Both the position numbers and the translations under genes were made by a program. From Euryarchaeota archaeon (GTDB lineage: Archaea; Thermoplasmatota; SW-10-69-26; JACQPN01): 64,000 nt of DNA. The stretch spans positions 1-64,000 of the forward strand of contig JACQPN010000019.1 of NCBI GenBank assembly GCA_016207515.1, given 5' to 3'. Below the pieces are notes generated by a model. That model saw only the letters and a list, made by a program, of their open reading frames with translations. It searched no databases and was not told where the DNA came from. Of the stretch, positions 23,486-31,188 are shown one piece after another (position 1 is the first letter of the stretch; the number at the start of each line of letters is the position of its first letter).

Positions 23486-25018
23486 TCATTCACGGTAGGC
23501 GCTGCGGGCGAAGAGGAGGAGGACCGCGAAGATCTCGAGCCTGCCAAGCCACATGTCCGCGATGAGGACCACCTTGGCGACGGGGTCGATGGCGGCGAAC
23601 GTGAAGCCCGGCCCTCCGACCACGGGCCCCATCGCGATCCCTACGCCGCCCATGGCCTGCGCCACGGACGAGGCGGATGAGAGCATCGGAAGGCCCGTCC
23701 CGGCAAGGATCACGGCGGAGACCACGAAGATGATGAGATACGCGAAAAAGAACGCCGAGATGTTGCGCACGGCGTCCTCCGAGAGCACGTCGCGCCCGAT
23801 CCTTATCTTCGGGGGCGAGCGCGGGTGTATTATCCGGAGGATCTCGCGTCTGAAAAGCTTCGCGAGCACTATGAAACGCATGACCTTGACACCACCGGCA
23901 GTACTCCCGGCGCAGCCTCCGATTATCATCAGCATGAGCAATGCCTGCTTCGAGAAATCTGGCCACAAATCGAAATTGGCCGTCGTGAATCCCGTGGTGG
24001 TCGAGATGGAGACGACGGTGAACGCCGCTTGGCGTAGCGCCACCAGGACGTCGGGCCGACCCCCCGTAGAAGCCCACGCCTCCTCGGAGCCCGACAGGAG
24101 GAGGTTGAGCGTCAGGGCGATTGTCACGATGACGAGGATGGAAACGAAGAGACGCGTCTCTTGGTCGCGCGAATAGGCCTTCGCTCGCCCCGAAAGGGCG
24201 TCGCGGTGGACGCGGAAACTGACGGCGCCGAGGATCATGAACGCCATCACGGCAAGCTCCACGGGCCACGAACCGTACTTCGCGACGCTATCAGTCCAGA
24301 CGGAGAAGCCGCCCGTGGAAAGCGTCGAGAACGACACGACCAAAGCTTCGTACGCCGCCCGCCGCTCGGGGAGACCGCCGGCTCGAAATAGCACGAAAAG
24401 AAGGCCGGCGAGGATGATGGTAAGCGCGAGGTAAGCACCCCACAAGGTCCTCGCGGTGGAGGCCAGCCGCTCCTTGAGACGGGGTGCGCCTCCCGAATAC
24501 TCCGCTTGCATCATCGCAGACCCCGTCGAAACGAGGCCCGCAAGAAGCGCCATCGCGAGGACGATTATCCCCATCCCGCCAAGCCATTGAGTGAGGCTAC
24601 GCCAGAACAGGACGGACGCGGGATGCGCCTCCACGGGGTAAGGGATCACTGTCGCCCCGACGGTCGCAAAACCACTCATCGACTCGAAGAACGCGTCAAG
24701 CGGAGACGCGATTGTGCCAGTGAGTAGATACGGAATGGCGCCGACGATCGAAACCAAGAGGTACGACAAACTCACGACCGCGAACCCCTCGTAGCGGCGC
24801 AAGTCGCCGTTTCCCCCTCGGACCTTCAATATGAGGCCGAGTATGAGCGTCAAAAGGAACACGGAGAAGAAAACCAACGCATTGTCGGGTACGTAAGTGC
24901 CGAACGGTCGCGAGCCGGGTTCTTCGAAGGCGTACGCGGGGACGATCGGGAGCAGGAACGCGAAAGAGAAGAAGACGAGTACCGCCCCTAGATTCCCCGT
25001 GACAGCGCGGATCTGCAT
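23486..25018 (-). CDS. trkH: TrkH/KtrB-family potassium transporter
   Basis: A 510-residue membrane protein of the TrkH family with about ten to twelve membrane segments. Four pore loops carry the selectivity glycines: SGFATVGATV, FSTLSTGGFS, ISTTTGFTTANF and AQAMGGVGIA. GGCAGSTAGGVK is also a family motif. It imports K+ (or Na+), normally gated by a cytoplasmic TrkA-type nucleotide-binding subunit, which is not in the window. ATG 25018 starts a normal TrkH (MQIRAVTGNLGAVLVFFSF). The same frame is open up to 25729, but that part lies opposite msrA and is a shadow. Confidence 0.92.
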   Translation of the reverse strand: MQIRAVTGNLGAVLVFFSFAFLLPIVPAYAFEEPGSRPFGTYVPDNALVFFSVFLLTLILGLILKVRGGNGDLRRYEGFAVVSLSYLLVSIVGAIPYLLTGTIASPLDAFFESMSGFATVGATVIPYPVEAHPASVLFWRSLTQWLGGMGIIVLAMALLAGLVSTGSAMMQAEYSGGAPRLKERLASTARTLWGAYLALTIILAGLLFVLFRAGGLPERRAAYEALVVSFSTLSTGGFSVWTDSVAKYGSWPVELAVMAFMILGAVSFRVHRDALSGRAKAYSRDQETRLFVSILVIVTIALTLNLLLSGSEEAWASTGGRPDVLVALRQAAFTVVSISTTTGFTTANFDLWPDFSKQALLMLMIIGGCAGSTAGGVKVMRFIVLAKLFRREILRIIHPRSPPKIRIGRDVLSEDAVRNISAFFFAYLIIFVVSAVILAGTGLPMLSSASSVAQAMGGVGIAMGPVVGGPGFTFAAIDPVAKVVLIADMWLGRLEIFAVLLLFARSAYRE

Positions 25019-25138
25019 CGTTGTGGCCTTTCGAGAACGGCGTTCTCGTACCCGTTCGCTGGAATAAGACTTCCGAGTTATTTCCACCCCCCTCTTTCCG
25101 GGTGAACCTTCATCTCCTGTGACGGTGATTGCGAGCGC

Positions 25139-25681
25139 ATGAGCGGAACATGGGAGACAGCGACACTTGCCGGCGGCTGCTTCTGGTGCTTGGAGGCGGT
25201 CTTCGAACAACTCCAGGGCGTCCAAAAGGTCGTGAGCGGCTACGCGGGCGGCACGGTCAAGGACCCGACGTATGAGGCGGTCTGCGACGGCGACACGGGC
25301 CACGCCGAAGTGGTGCAAGTGACATTCGACCCCGCCGTGATCCCCTACCGCGATCTCCTGGAGGTCTTCTTCTCTATACACGACCCGACGACGCTCAACC
25401 GGCAGGGCGGCGACATAGGAACGCAGTACAGATCCGCCATCTTCCACCACTCGCCCGTCCAAAAGACGACTGCCGAGACCGTCATCGCGGAACTCATGAA
25501 GGCGAAGATTTTCAACGGTCCTATCGTGACGCAGCTCTCGCCGTTCACCGTATTCTACGCGGCAGAGGACTACCATCAAGGATACTTCAAGCGAAACCCC
25601 GACCAGCCCTACTGCGCCGCCGTGGTCTCGCCGAAAGTCTCCAAGTTCAGGAAGAAGTGGGCGGCGAGGCTGAAACGATAG
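25139..25681 (+). CDS. msrA: peptide methionine sulfoxide reductase MsrA
   Basis: A 180-residue MsrA with the catalytic GGCFWCLEAVF (Cys at 14 in this start), YAGG, GHAEVVQVTFDP and DIGTQYRSAIF motifs. It reduces methionine-S-sulfoxide in proteins after oxidative damage. The N-terminus and length are typical of short single-domain MsrA. No MsrB is fused or adjacent. It is divergent from trkH, and the following DUF488 gene may overlap its end. Confidence 0.95.
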   Translation: MSGTWETATLAGGCFWCLEAVFEQLQGVQKVVSGYAGGTVKDPTYEAVCDGDTGHAEVVQVTFDPAVIPYRDLLEVFFSIHDPTTLNRQGGDIGTQYRSAIFHHSPVQKTTAETVIAELMKAKIFNGPIVTQLSPFTVFYAAEDYHQGYFKRNPDQPYCAAVVSPKVSKFRKKWAARLKR

Positions 25682-26178
25682 GACGGGAAAAAGCTGGAAA
25701 GAGGGCACACGGCGCCAAGGCGCGTCCATTGGCCCTGCCTATCGGGAAGCGCCCGAAAAGCCGTGGCGACCGTCCAGACGTCGGCGTCGTCAAGACAAAA
25801 CACCTCCGCCTCGATCCCCTCGAGCCGTCCGATGGGACCCGGATCCTCGTGAGCCGGTTCTACCCACGCGGCTACGCCAAGGGCCGTGAGACCTGGGACG
25901 AGTGGCGAAAGGAACTTGGGCCAAGTCGAGAGCTCCACGGAGAGGTGAAGGCGAACAAGGTCGGGATGGAGACCTACCGTCGACGGTTCGAAAACGAGAT
26001 GGAAGCACCCGAAGCGCAAGAGGCCATCACAGGAATCGCTCGCCGCGTGGCCGAAGGAGAATCCGTGACGTTGCTCTGCGACCATCTACGGTCGGCACCG
26101 GCTGAAGGGTGCCACCGGTTCATCGTGGCGGGGCTCATCGAGGAGGCGGCGCGGGCGGGGCCTCGTGGCGGATCGTAA
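25657..26178 (+). CDS. DUF488 family protein
   Basis: A DUF488-like (YeaO-type) protein. Marks are LDPLEPSDGTRILVSRFYPRG, DEWRKELGPSRELHGE, and LLCDHLRSAPAEGCHRFIVAGLI, the last being the family's CxxxxxxCHR-type end (the first Cys also present). The function is unknown in general. The start is unsure: GTG 25657 overlaps msrA by 25 bases and is preceded by AGGAAGAA; TTG 25729 gives a protein nearer the usual length. The first 40 residues under the longer reading are basic and low-complexity. Confidence 0.75.
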   Translation: MGGEAETIGREKAGKRAHGAKARPLALPIGKRPKSRGDRPDVGVVKTKHLRLDPLEPSDGTRILVSRFYPRGYAKGRETWDEWRKELGPSRELHGEVKANKVGMETYRRRFENEMEAPEAQEAITGIARRVAEGESVTLLCDHLRSAPAEGCHRFIVAGLIEEAARAGPRGGS

Positions 26179-26322
26179 GCCGGGAGGAAAAAATGCACGG
26201 GCCAGGAGTCCTTGCGTCTTCTTTTCTCTCAGGACCGATGGCGGATGGACCCACCGAGCATGGGGGAACCGCGAGAGCACGGGCGACACGATTATCCATT
26301 GCCATCCTTTACCGCACCGGTG

Positions 26323-27138
26323 ATGCATGGGGAGGCCGAGGGCGCCGTCGTCGCCGTGCACCGCTACGCGGTGAAATCCATGATGGGGGAGGAGCTGCAC
26401 GCCGCCGAGGTGACGGAGCGCGGGCTCTTGGGCGACCGGGCCTACGCGCTGGTCGACGTGGCCTCCGGGAAAATCGCCAGCGCGAAGAATCCGCGTCTTT
26501 GGGGTAGACTCTTCGAGTTCCGGGCCGCCTACGTGGAGGCACCGCGCAACCCGGCGCGGCCACCGCCCGTTCGCATCACGCTGCCCGACGGCGCCGTGGT
26601 GACCTCCCTGGACGCCCAAGCCTCCCACCAACTGTCGAAGGCGCTGGGGCGCGAGGTGCGCCTTACCGCTCAAGCGCCCGAGACGCCCTCCCTCGAAGAG
26701 TACTGGCCCGACATCGAGGGGCTCGCCCACCGCGAGGAGGTCACCGAGGAGGCGATGCACGCCCGCACGTTCTTCGACAGCGCGACGTTGCACCTGCTCA
26801 CCACCAGCACCATCGACAAGCTTCGCCACCTGTCCCCCGGCGGACGCTTCGAGACGCGCCGCTTCCGGCCCAACCTGGTGGTGAGAACGCCTCGGCAGGG
26901 CTTCGTCGAGAATGGGTGGGTGGGCCACGAGCTTGCACTAGGGGAAGAGGTCGTGCTCCGAGTCGAGAGGCCGTGTGGGCGCTGCGTCATGACCACGCTG
27001 CCCCAGGGTGACCTGCCTCGCGACCCGAGCATCCTGCGCGCGGCGGCGCAGCACAATGCGGCCAACGTTGGGGTCTACGCTTCGGTGGTGCGCGGCGGGA
27101 CCGTGCATCGTGGGGACGAGGTGCGTGTCCGGGCGTAG
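26323..27138 (+). CDS. MOSC-domain molybdenum cofactor sulfurase-like protein
   Basis: A 271-residue protein with MOSC N-terminal beta-barrel (VVAVHRYAVKSMMGEEL, ERGLLGDRAYALVD) and the MOSC domain (FRPNLVV, ERPCGRCVMTTLPQG with the conserved Cys). Such proteins handle sulphur or the molybdenum cofactor, including Mo-dependent N-hydroxylated base reduction. ATG 26323 is chosen since residues before it are not family-like. The protein reads like bacterial MOSC proteins, and the gene sits beside a tRNA gene with a partial duplicate, so acquisition by transfer is possible (inference). Confidence 0.85.
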   Translation: MHGEAEGAVVAVHRYAVKSMMGEELHAAEVTERGLLGDRAYALVDVASGKIASAKNPRLWGRLFEFRAAYVEAPRNPARPPPVRITLPDGAVVTSLDAQASHQLSKALGREVRLTAQAPETPSLEEYWPDIEGLAHREEVTEEAMHARTFFDSATLHLLTTSTIDKLRHLSPGGRFETRRFRPNLVVRTPRQGFVENGWVGHELALGEEVVLRVERPCGRCVMTTLPQGDLPRDPSILRAAAQHNAANVGVYASVVRGGTVHRGDEVRVRA

Positions 27139-27144
27139 CGGTCA

Positions 27145-27230
27145 TACACGGGCTAGGATTTTCGGAGGACTTCGTCCTCCTCGCTCGGATTTGGTTTCCC
27201 CCAAATCCTCGCTGAACCTGGGAACACGCC
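27145..27230 (-). repeat. interrupted partial copy of the tRNA-Leu 3' part
   Basis: Two blocks match the 3' part of the adjacent tRNA-Leu: 27145-27161 (matches 27236-27252, two mismatches) and 27213-27230 (matches 27252-27267, with a 2-base insertion). Between them, at the T-loop position, lies a 51-base insert made of two perfect hairpins: GGAGGAC/GTCCTCC (27164-27180) and GGATTTGG/CCAAATCC (27187-27208). Confidence 0.75.
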
Positions 27231-27235
27231 CTGAG

Positions 27236-27320
27236 TGCACGGGCCAGGATTTGAACCTGGGAACGCCTTCGCGACTAGACTCTGAATCTAGCACCTTTGG
27301 CCAAGCTGGGTTACCCGTGC
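27236..27320 (-). tRNA. tRNA-Leu (anticodon CAG)
   Basis: An 85-base class II tRNA on the minus strand. Acceptor GCACGGG pairs with CCCGTGC, with discriminator A at 27236 and no encoded CCA. The anticodon arm is CTAGA-TTCAGAG-TCTAG, anticodon CAG. A long variable arm follows (CGCGAAGGCG), as expected for Leu, and the T arm is CCAGG-TTCAAAT-CCTGG. The D loop carries TTGGCCAAAGG as in archaeal tRNA-Leu. No intron is seen. Found by eye from base pairing. Confidence 0.93.
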
Positions 27321-27410
27321 GACCGAAGCCGACCGAAGGTCGGCGAGGCGCCGGGGACGAGGCCGAAGGCCGAGTCCACGAGCGCCCGAGGCGGCGCTAA
27401 GCCGCCGAGG
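27321..27410 (-). other. GC-rich hairpin leader upstream of tRNA-Leu
   Basis: Upstream of the tRNA 5' end lie three hairpins: GCCGACC/GGTCGGC with loop GAA (27328-27344), GGCC/GGCC with loop GAA (27361-27371), and GGCGGC/GCCGCC with loop GCTAA (27390-27406). A TATA-like TTCATATGC (minus) lies beyond them near 27409-27417. If that is the promoter, the tRNA has a structured leader of about 60-70 bases. Confidence 0.45.
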
Positions 27411-27479
27411 CATATGAACCATGCCCCGGTCTAATCGGCGGATTCCGGGAACCGTATGAGTCTTTGCGGGCCGCCGATG

Positions 27480-27701
27480 CTATTTTTTCATCAAGCCGCC
27501 AAGTAGCGTAAGGAGCAACGTCGCCCCGGCATAGAGCACGCTCCCGGTGTTGTCGTAGACGTAGTAGGCCCCGAATATCCCGAGCCCCAGGAATATCCCG
27601 AACTTTGCGATGGCGTTTCCGATGACGCCGAGGACGATCGCGGCGACGATCACCAACGCGGTGCCGATCAGTGGGTCTGTGATTCCGAACGGGAAGGCCA
27701 T
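27480..27701 (-). CDS. small two-segment membrane protein
   Basis: A 73-residue protein starting MAFPFGITDP. It has two or three hydrophobic, glycine-rich stretches (LIGTALVIVAAIVLGVIGNAIAKFGIFLG, then LYAGATLLLTLLGGL) and a Lys-Lys end. No family is recognised. It stands alone between the tRNA region and a repeat-rich spacer. The composition and clean start support a real gene. Confidence 0.6.
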   Translation of the reverse strand: MAFPFGITDPLIGTALVIVAAIVLGVIGNAIAKFGIFLGLGIFGAYYVYDNTGSVLYAGATLLLTLLGGLMKK

Positions 27702-28217
27702 GGTGTCACTGGTCCGGGAAAGGGGGATGGGGGGTTTAACCCTGCTCTTCCAGCAGCGGTCCGACGGCCCAACGTCCGTTGTTCACAAACCCACCGGAAC
27801 AAGTGTGGATAAGCCCGGCGCGACACAGTAGATCTTGGAGCGGGTCGCCTCCTGCCTTCCGCAACACCTCCCTAATTCCCCGCTCCCCTCCCTTTCACCG
27901 CCCAATCGCATTTTCCATCGACGCTTTTCGCGAGCAACGCGAGCGAAAAGGGTCGTTTGGCAGCACCTCCCTAATTCCCCGCTCCCCTCCCTTTCACCGC
28001 CCAATCGCATTTTCCATCGACGCTTTTCGCGAGCAACGCGAGCCGCAGCGTAGGCTTCGCCGGCGCTCGGCCGCGCGCACTGCCGTGCGCCGCGGCAAAA
28101 AGGGGTCGTTGGAAGTGGAATCCGCAGGGAGAAGGCTCTCCTTCCCCCCACGGGGTATCCTCCATGTGCGTTCCCACTTTGCCTTGAAGGGGGGGCACGA
28201 GAATAGCGATTTCTTGT
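27702..28217. other. 516-bp intergenic region with 80-bp direct repeats
   Basis: No gene is seen; both strands give only short arginine/proline-rich frames. It contains the 80-bp repeat pair (27865 and 27964), each ending in the hairpin-prone CGCGAGCAACGCGAGC, then a GC-rich inverted repeat near 28068-28095 (CCGCGCGCAC with GTGCGCCGCGG). Probable role: transcript ends for the flanking minus-strand genes, or an untranslated RNA. Confidence 0.55.
27865..28043. repeat. two identical 80-bp direct repeats, 99-bp period
   Basis: Units 27865-27944 and 27964-28043 are identical over 80 bases, starting CACCTCCCTAATTCC and ending GAGCAACGCGAGC. Unit 1 continues into GAAAAG so that CTTTTCGC pairs with GCGAAAAG (27924-27950). 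Unit 2 diverges right there. The perfect identity means recent duplication or ongoing exchange. Confidence 0.85.
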
Positions 28218-28823
28218 CTACCGTTTGCGTCCGAACCCGAAGAGCTTCCCGATGAAACCTAAGACACCTTTGACGGGCCGCGGCTCGGGAGCGCGCGGGG
28301 CGCCAAGACCGGCGAGCAAGTCCACTGGACCGGCTGCAGGGGCCATCGGGCCGATCGGCATCGGGGGTTCGACGAACGGTCCCGGGGCCGGTGGCGTCGG
28401 GGGGTCGAGAGCGACCGGGGTCGGCGCAAGGATGGTGGGCGGCTCATATGCGCGGGGCGGCATTTCCGGTTCCCGCGCCGGTTCGGGCATCGTGACCTCG
28501 ACCGACATCTCGTGGGCGAACGTCTCTTGGACGACGGGGGCTGCTGGCGATTCCTCGCGCGCCGGTGACGAGACGCTCATCATGAACGATGATTGCGCCT
28601 TGTTCTTCATGATCTTCATCCAACCCCGCCACTCGTAGACCGAAAGGCCCTTTTCCTTCAGGTTGGCTTCAAAATCGTTCCAGTCAATCACTTCGAAGCG
28701 CGTGTTGGCGCGGCTTGCGAACTCGACCACGTTCGTTCCTCGGATCCGGACCGGTTTGAGGCCGCGGTCCCAGGCGATCCGCCTCGCTCGGGCTAGGTCA
28801 ATAGGGCTCATCGACATGTGCAT
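28218..28823 (-). CDS. hypothetical protein with proline-rich linker
   Basis: A 201-residue protein using ATG 28823 (ATG 28817 also possible). The first 85 residues are an ordered domain: SPIDLARARRIAWDRGLKPVRIRGTNVVEF followed by FEVIDWNDFEANLKEKGLSVYEWRGWMKIMK. Next comes a long Pro/Ala/Glu-rich linker (about 95-180) and a C-terminal amphipathic, glycine-rich basic tail KGVLGFIGKLFGFGRKR, which could bind membrane. No family is recognised. The longer frame to 28979 is Arg-rich and not supported. Confidence 0.6.
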   Translation of the reverse strand: MHMSMSPIDLARARRIAWDRGLKPVRIRGTNVVEFASRANTRFEVIDWNDFEANLKEKGLSVYEWRGWMKIMKNKAQSSFMMSVSSPAREESPAAPVVQETFAHEMSVEVTMPEPAREPEMPPRAYEPPTILAPTPVALDPPTPPAPGPFVEPPMPIGPMAPAAGPVDLLAGLGAPRAPEPRPVKGVLGFIGKLFGFGRKR

Positions 28824-28999
28824 CCATCCTTTGGGCTGAAGTCCCAAGAGCGAGAACGTGGCGTCATTAAGATAAACGTGTCGGAATAAATCTTGGAGCG
28901 CAGGACCACGTCTCCTTCGTCGCGGTGCGCTCGCCCGCGACGCGACATCAAACGAACTCGCCAGAACCCTTATGGCCAACGCGCCGCGGTCTCGTTACC

Positions 29000-29965
29000 A
29001 TGGACATGGCGCCGTTCTGCGCTCTATCGATCCTCGTTCTTGCCGCGATGCCGATGTCGGAAGCGCAGGGGCTCTTCCCAACGGCTATCGATGTGCGGGT
29101 CGAGCCCATGTTCGAACCGGCGACGCCAGGCATGGGCGTCCGGGACACGCGTGTCTCCATCGAATATTCGACGCCAGTTCCCGGCCCGATCCTTTCCCCC
29201 ACCCGTGTTGACTTGGCAGCCGTGTCCGATGTGCCTTGGCTCCTCGCGGCCATCAACCCGTCGACGATCTACTTGGCGCCCTCGCGGGCTCCTTGCGCCT
29301 GCTCCGTTGAAACCATGCATGGCGAGGCCGTACTCGCGGTCGTAGCGTCTTTTGACGCTCCCGCCTTTACACCCGCCGGGATCACGGTCTCGGCAAGCGC
29401 GGCTCCGAATGGCTTCTTCAGCGCGTCGGGATCGGAGGCCCGGATGATGGCGGAGGCCGGTTTCTTCGCGCTCACCACCGCGGAGCCCGAACGTGGCACA
29501 CTCGCCCTGGTTCCAGGGACGCGGATCCCGCTCAAAACGACGGTCGCAAACCACGGGAACGCGATGATGCTCGTGTCGTTCGACGCCGAATCGGGACCGG
29601 ACGGCGTGAGTGTCCAAGCGCCCCCGCCCCTCGAGCTTGGATCGCGGCAGACCGGTGAAAGGCGGACCAGTGGTGAAGTCGACTGGTGGTTCGAAGCCGA
29701 CAGGCCGTTCGGATCGGGCGTGGCCACCCTCCTTGTACACACCGCGTACCGCTTTGACGCATCGCTCAAGGGCGAGGACGTCCGGGTCCAGGTCCGTCTC
29801 TCAGATCAAGCGGATGAGATGGTCGAGGGACTCGAAACAGATGCCTCCGAAGACTTCTCAGACATCAATCCTGTCCCAGACCTTTCCGTGCCGGGGTCCT
29901 TGCCCGCGCTCGCCACCGCGGCCCTTTCGCTTGCGTTCGCCAGGCGGAAAATCACGCGACGATGA
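29000..29965 (+). CDS. secreted protein with C-terminal sorting-like signal
   Basis: A 321-residue protein. ATG 29000 or 29006 gives a short signal peptide (APFCALSILVLAAMPMSEA). The mature part looks like beta-sandwich repeats (GTRIPLKTTVANHGNAMMLVSFDAES, VDWWFEADRPFGSGVATLLVHTAYRF), similar to extracellular CARDB-like domains. The end VPGSLPALATAALSLAFARRK is a hydrophobic helix after a PG-type motif with a basic tail, like archaeosortase-processed C-termini. It probably faces the cell surface. The ligand is unknown. Confidence 0.7.
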   Translation: MDMAPFCALSILVLAAMPMSEAQGLFPTAIDVRVEPMFEPATPGMGVRDTRVSIEYSTPVPGPILSPTRVDLAAVSDVPWLLAAINPSTIYLAPSRAPCACSVETMHGEAVLAVVASFDAPAFTPAGITVSASAAPNGFFSASGSEARMMAEAGFFALTTAEPERGTLALVPGTRIPLKTTVANHGNAMMLVSFDAESGPDGVSVQAPPPLELGSRQTGERRTSGEVDWWFEADRPFGSGVATLLVHTAYRFDASLKGEDVRVQVRLSDQADEMVEGLETDASEDFSDINPVPDLSVPGSLPALATAALSLAFARRKITRR

Positions 29966-30024
29966 GCAAGCGTCCGGCGCGTAAGTGTAAAATGGCCCCG
30001 CCCCATGACGCAAGCGGGTGACTA

Positions 30025-31188
30025 TTGAAGGTCTGCCAGGTAACTCCCTATTTCCGGCCCCACGTCGGCGGCGTCGAATCCCACGTAGAGGCACTCGCCG
30101 GATCGCTCGCAAGGCTCGCCGTCCAGGTCACGGTCCTCACGTCGCGCGGAAAAGGCGAGGCGCGCGAAGAGAAGATCGGACCCGTCCGCGTCGTGCGGCT
30201 GCCTACCTTCGCGAACCTTTTCATGACGCCGGTCTCACCGGGGATCGCGAGGTTCCTCCGCGAGGACAGCTTCGACATAGTGCACTCGCACAGCCCTCCG
30301 CCCCTTTCCGCGTATTTCGCGAGCCGGGCGCGCAGCAGAGGACGGTTCAAGCATGTCCTCACCTATCACTGCGACCTTGAGATCCCGGGTCCTTTGGGAA
30401 GACTCGCCGTTGCAACGTACGTCGCGAGCCTCGGCGAAAGTACGCTACGTGGCGCGGACGGCGTCGTAGCGACGACGAAGACCTACGCCGAGACGTCCCG
30501 GGAGCTTTGGAAAAGACCTGACATCGAGGTGATCCCGAACCCCGTGGATTGTGCGCGTTTCCGCCCCGACTTGGACGGGTCGGCCCTTCGCGATCGGCTG
30601 AAGCTTGGAAACGCCAGGGTCGCCCTCTTCGTCGGCCGCCTCACGCATCACAAGGGCGTCGAGGATTTCGTCCGTTCCGCGGCATTCACGGCAAGAGACG
30701 TCGTCCACGTGGTCGTCGGCGACGGGCCTCAAAAACGGGCTCTCGAAGGACTCGCCCGTTCGACCGGTGTGGCACACAAGTTTGCCTTCGTCGGCAGGGC
30801 CGATAATCACGATCTGCCGCTCTACTACAATCTGTCGGACGTCGTCGTGCTCCCAAGTGTATCGAGGCTTGAGGCGTTCGGGATCGCGACGATCGAGGCC
30901 CATGCATGCGGAAAACCGGTGGTCGTGAGCGACATCCCGGGTGTCAGGGAAGTGATCACAGATGGCGAGACGGGACTCGTCGCGCAACCTTTCGACCCGG
31001 AGGACCTCGCTGAGAAGATCTCACGAGTGTTGGCCGATGCGCAGAAGGCCAAGGCGATGGGCGTTGCGGCGCGAAAGCACGCCATCGAGACGTACGAGAC
31101 CGGCCGCGTCGCAAAGAAGGTCCTGGGCTTTTACGAGCGCCTTCTCGAAAGGCCTGCGGCGATCACGGCCGCCGCACCAAGAACGTAG
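30025..31188 (+). CDS. GT4-family glycosyltransferase
   Basis: A 387-residue GT-B glycosyltransferase. The N-terminal domain starts MKVCQVTPYFRPHVGGVESHV (acceptor-side glycine loop). The C-terminal GT4 domain holds LFVGRLTHHKGVEDFV, VVGDGPQKRALE and the donor-binding EAFGIATIEAHACGKPVV (E-x7-E motif). It would move a sugar from a nucleotide donor to lipid or glycan carriers, for instance in protein N-glycosylation or surface glycans. TTG start. Its last 58 bases overlap the end of the convergent secreted-protein gene. Confidence 0.9.
   Translation: MKVCQVTPYFRPHVGGVESHVEALAGSLARLAVQVTVLTSRGKGEAREEKIGPVRVVRLPTFANLFMTPVSPGIARFLREDSFDIVHSHSPPPLSAYFASRARSRGRFKHVLTYHCDLEIPGPLGRLAVATYVASLGESTLRGADGVVATTKTYAETSRELWKRPDIEVIPNPVDCARFRPDLDGSALRDRLKLGNARVALFVGRLTHHKGVEDFVRSAAFTARDVVHVVVGDGPQKRALEGLARSTGVAHKFAFVGRADNHDLPLYYNLSDVVVLPSVSRLEAFGIATIEAHACGKPVVVSDIPGVREVITDGETGLVAQPFDPEDLAEKISRVLADAQKAKAMGVAARKHAIETYETGRVAKKVLGFYERLLERPAAITAAAPRT

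Noticed and set aside
25019-25729. N-terminal extension of TrkH (747-residue reading)
   Set aside because: It lies opposite msrA and the DUF488 start; it is Arg/Asp-rich and not membrane-like. TrkH starts at 25018.
27008-27400. 130-residue plus-strand frame across the tRNA
   Set aside because: It runs antisense through tRNA-Leu and its hairpins.
27865-28043. Two-unit CRISPR
   Set aside because: An 80-base identical repeat with a 19-base gap is not CRISPR geometry; no cas genes.
27783-28255. Repeat-containing protein frames (SPPNRIFHRRFSRATRA-type)
   Set aside because: The repeated peptide comes from the 80-bp non-coding repeat; composition is not protein-like and both strands are open equally.
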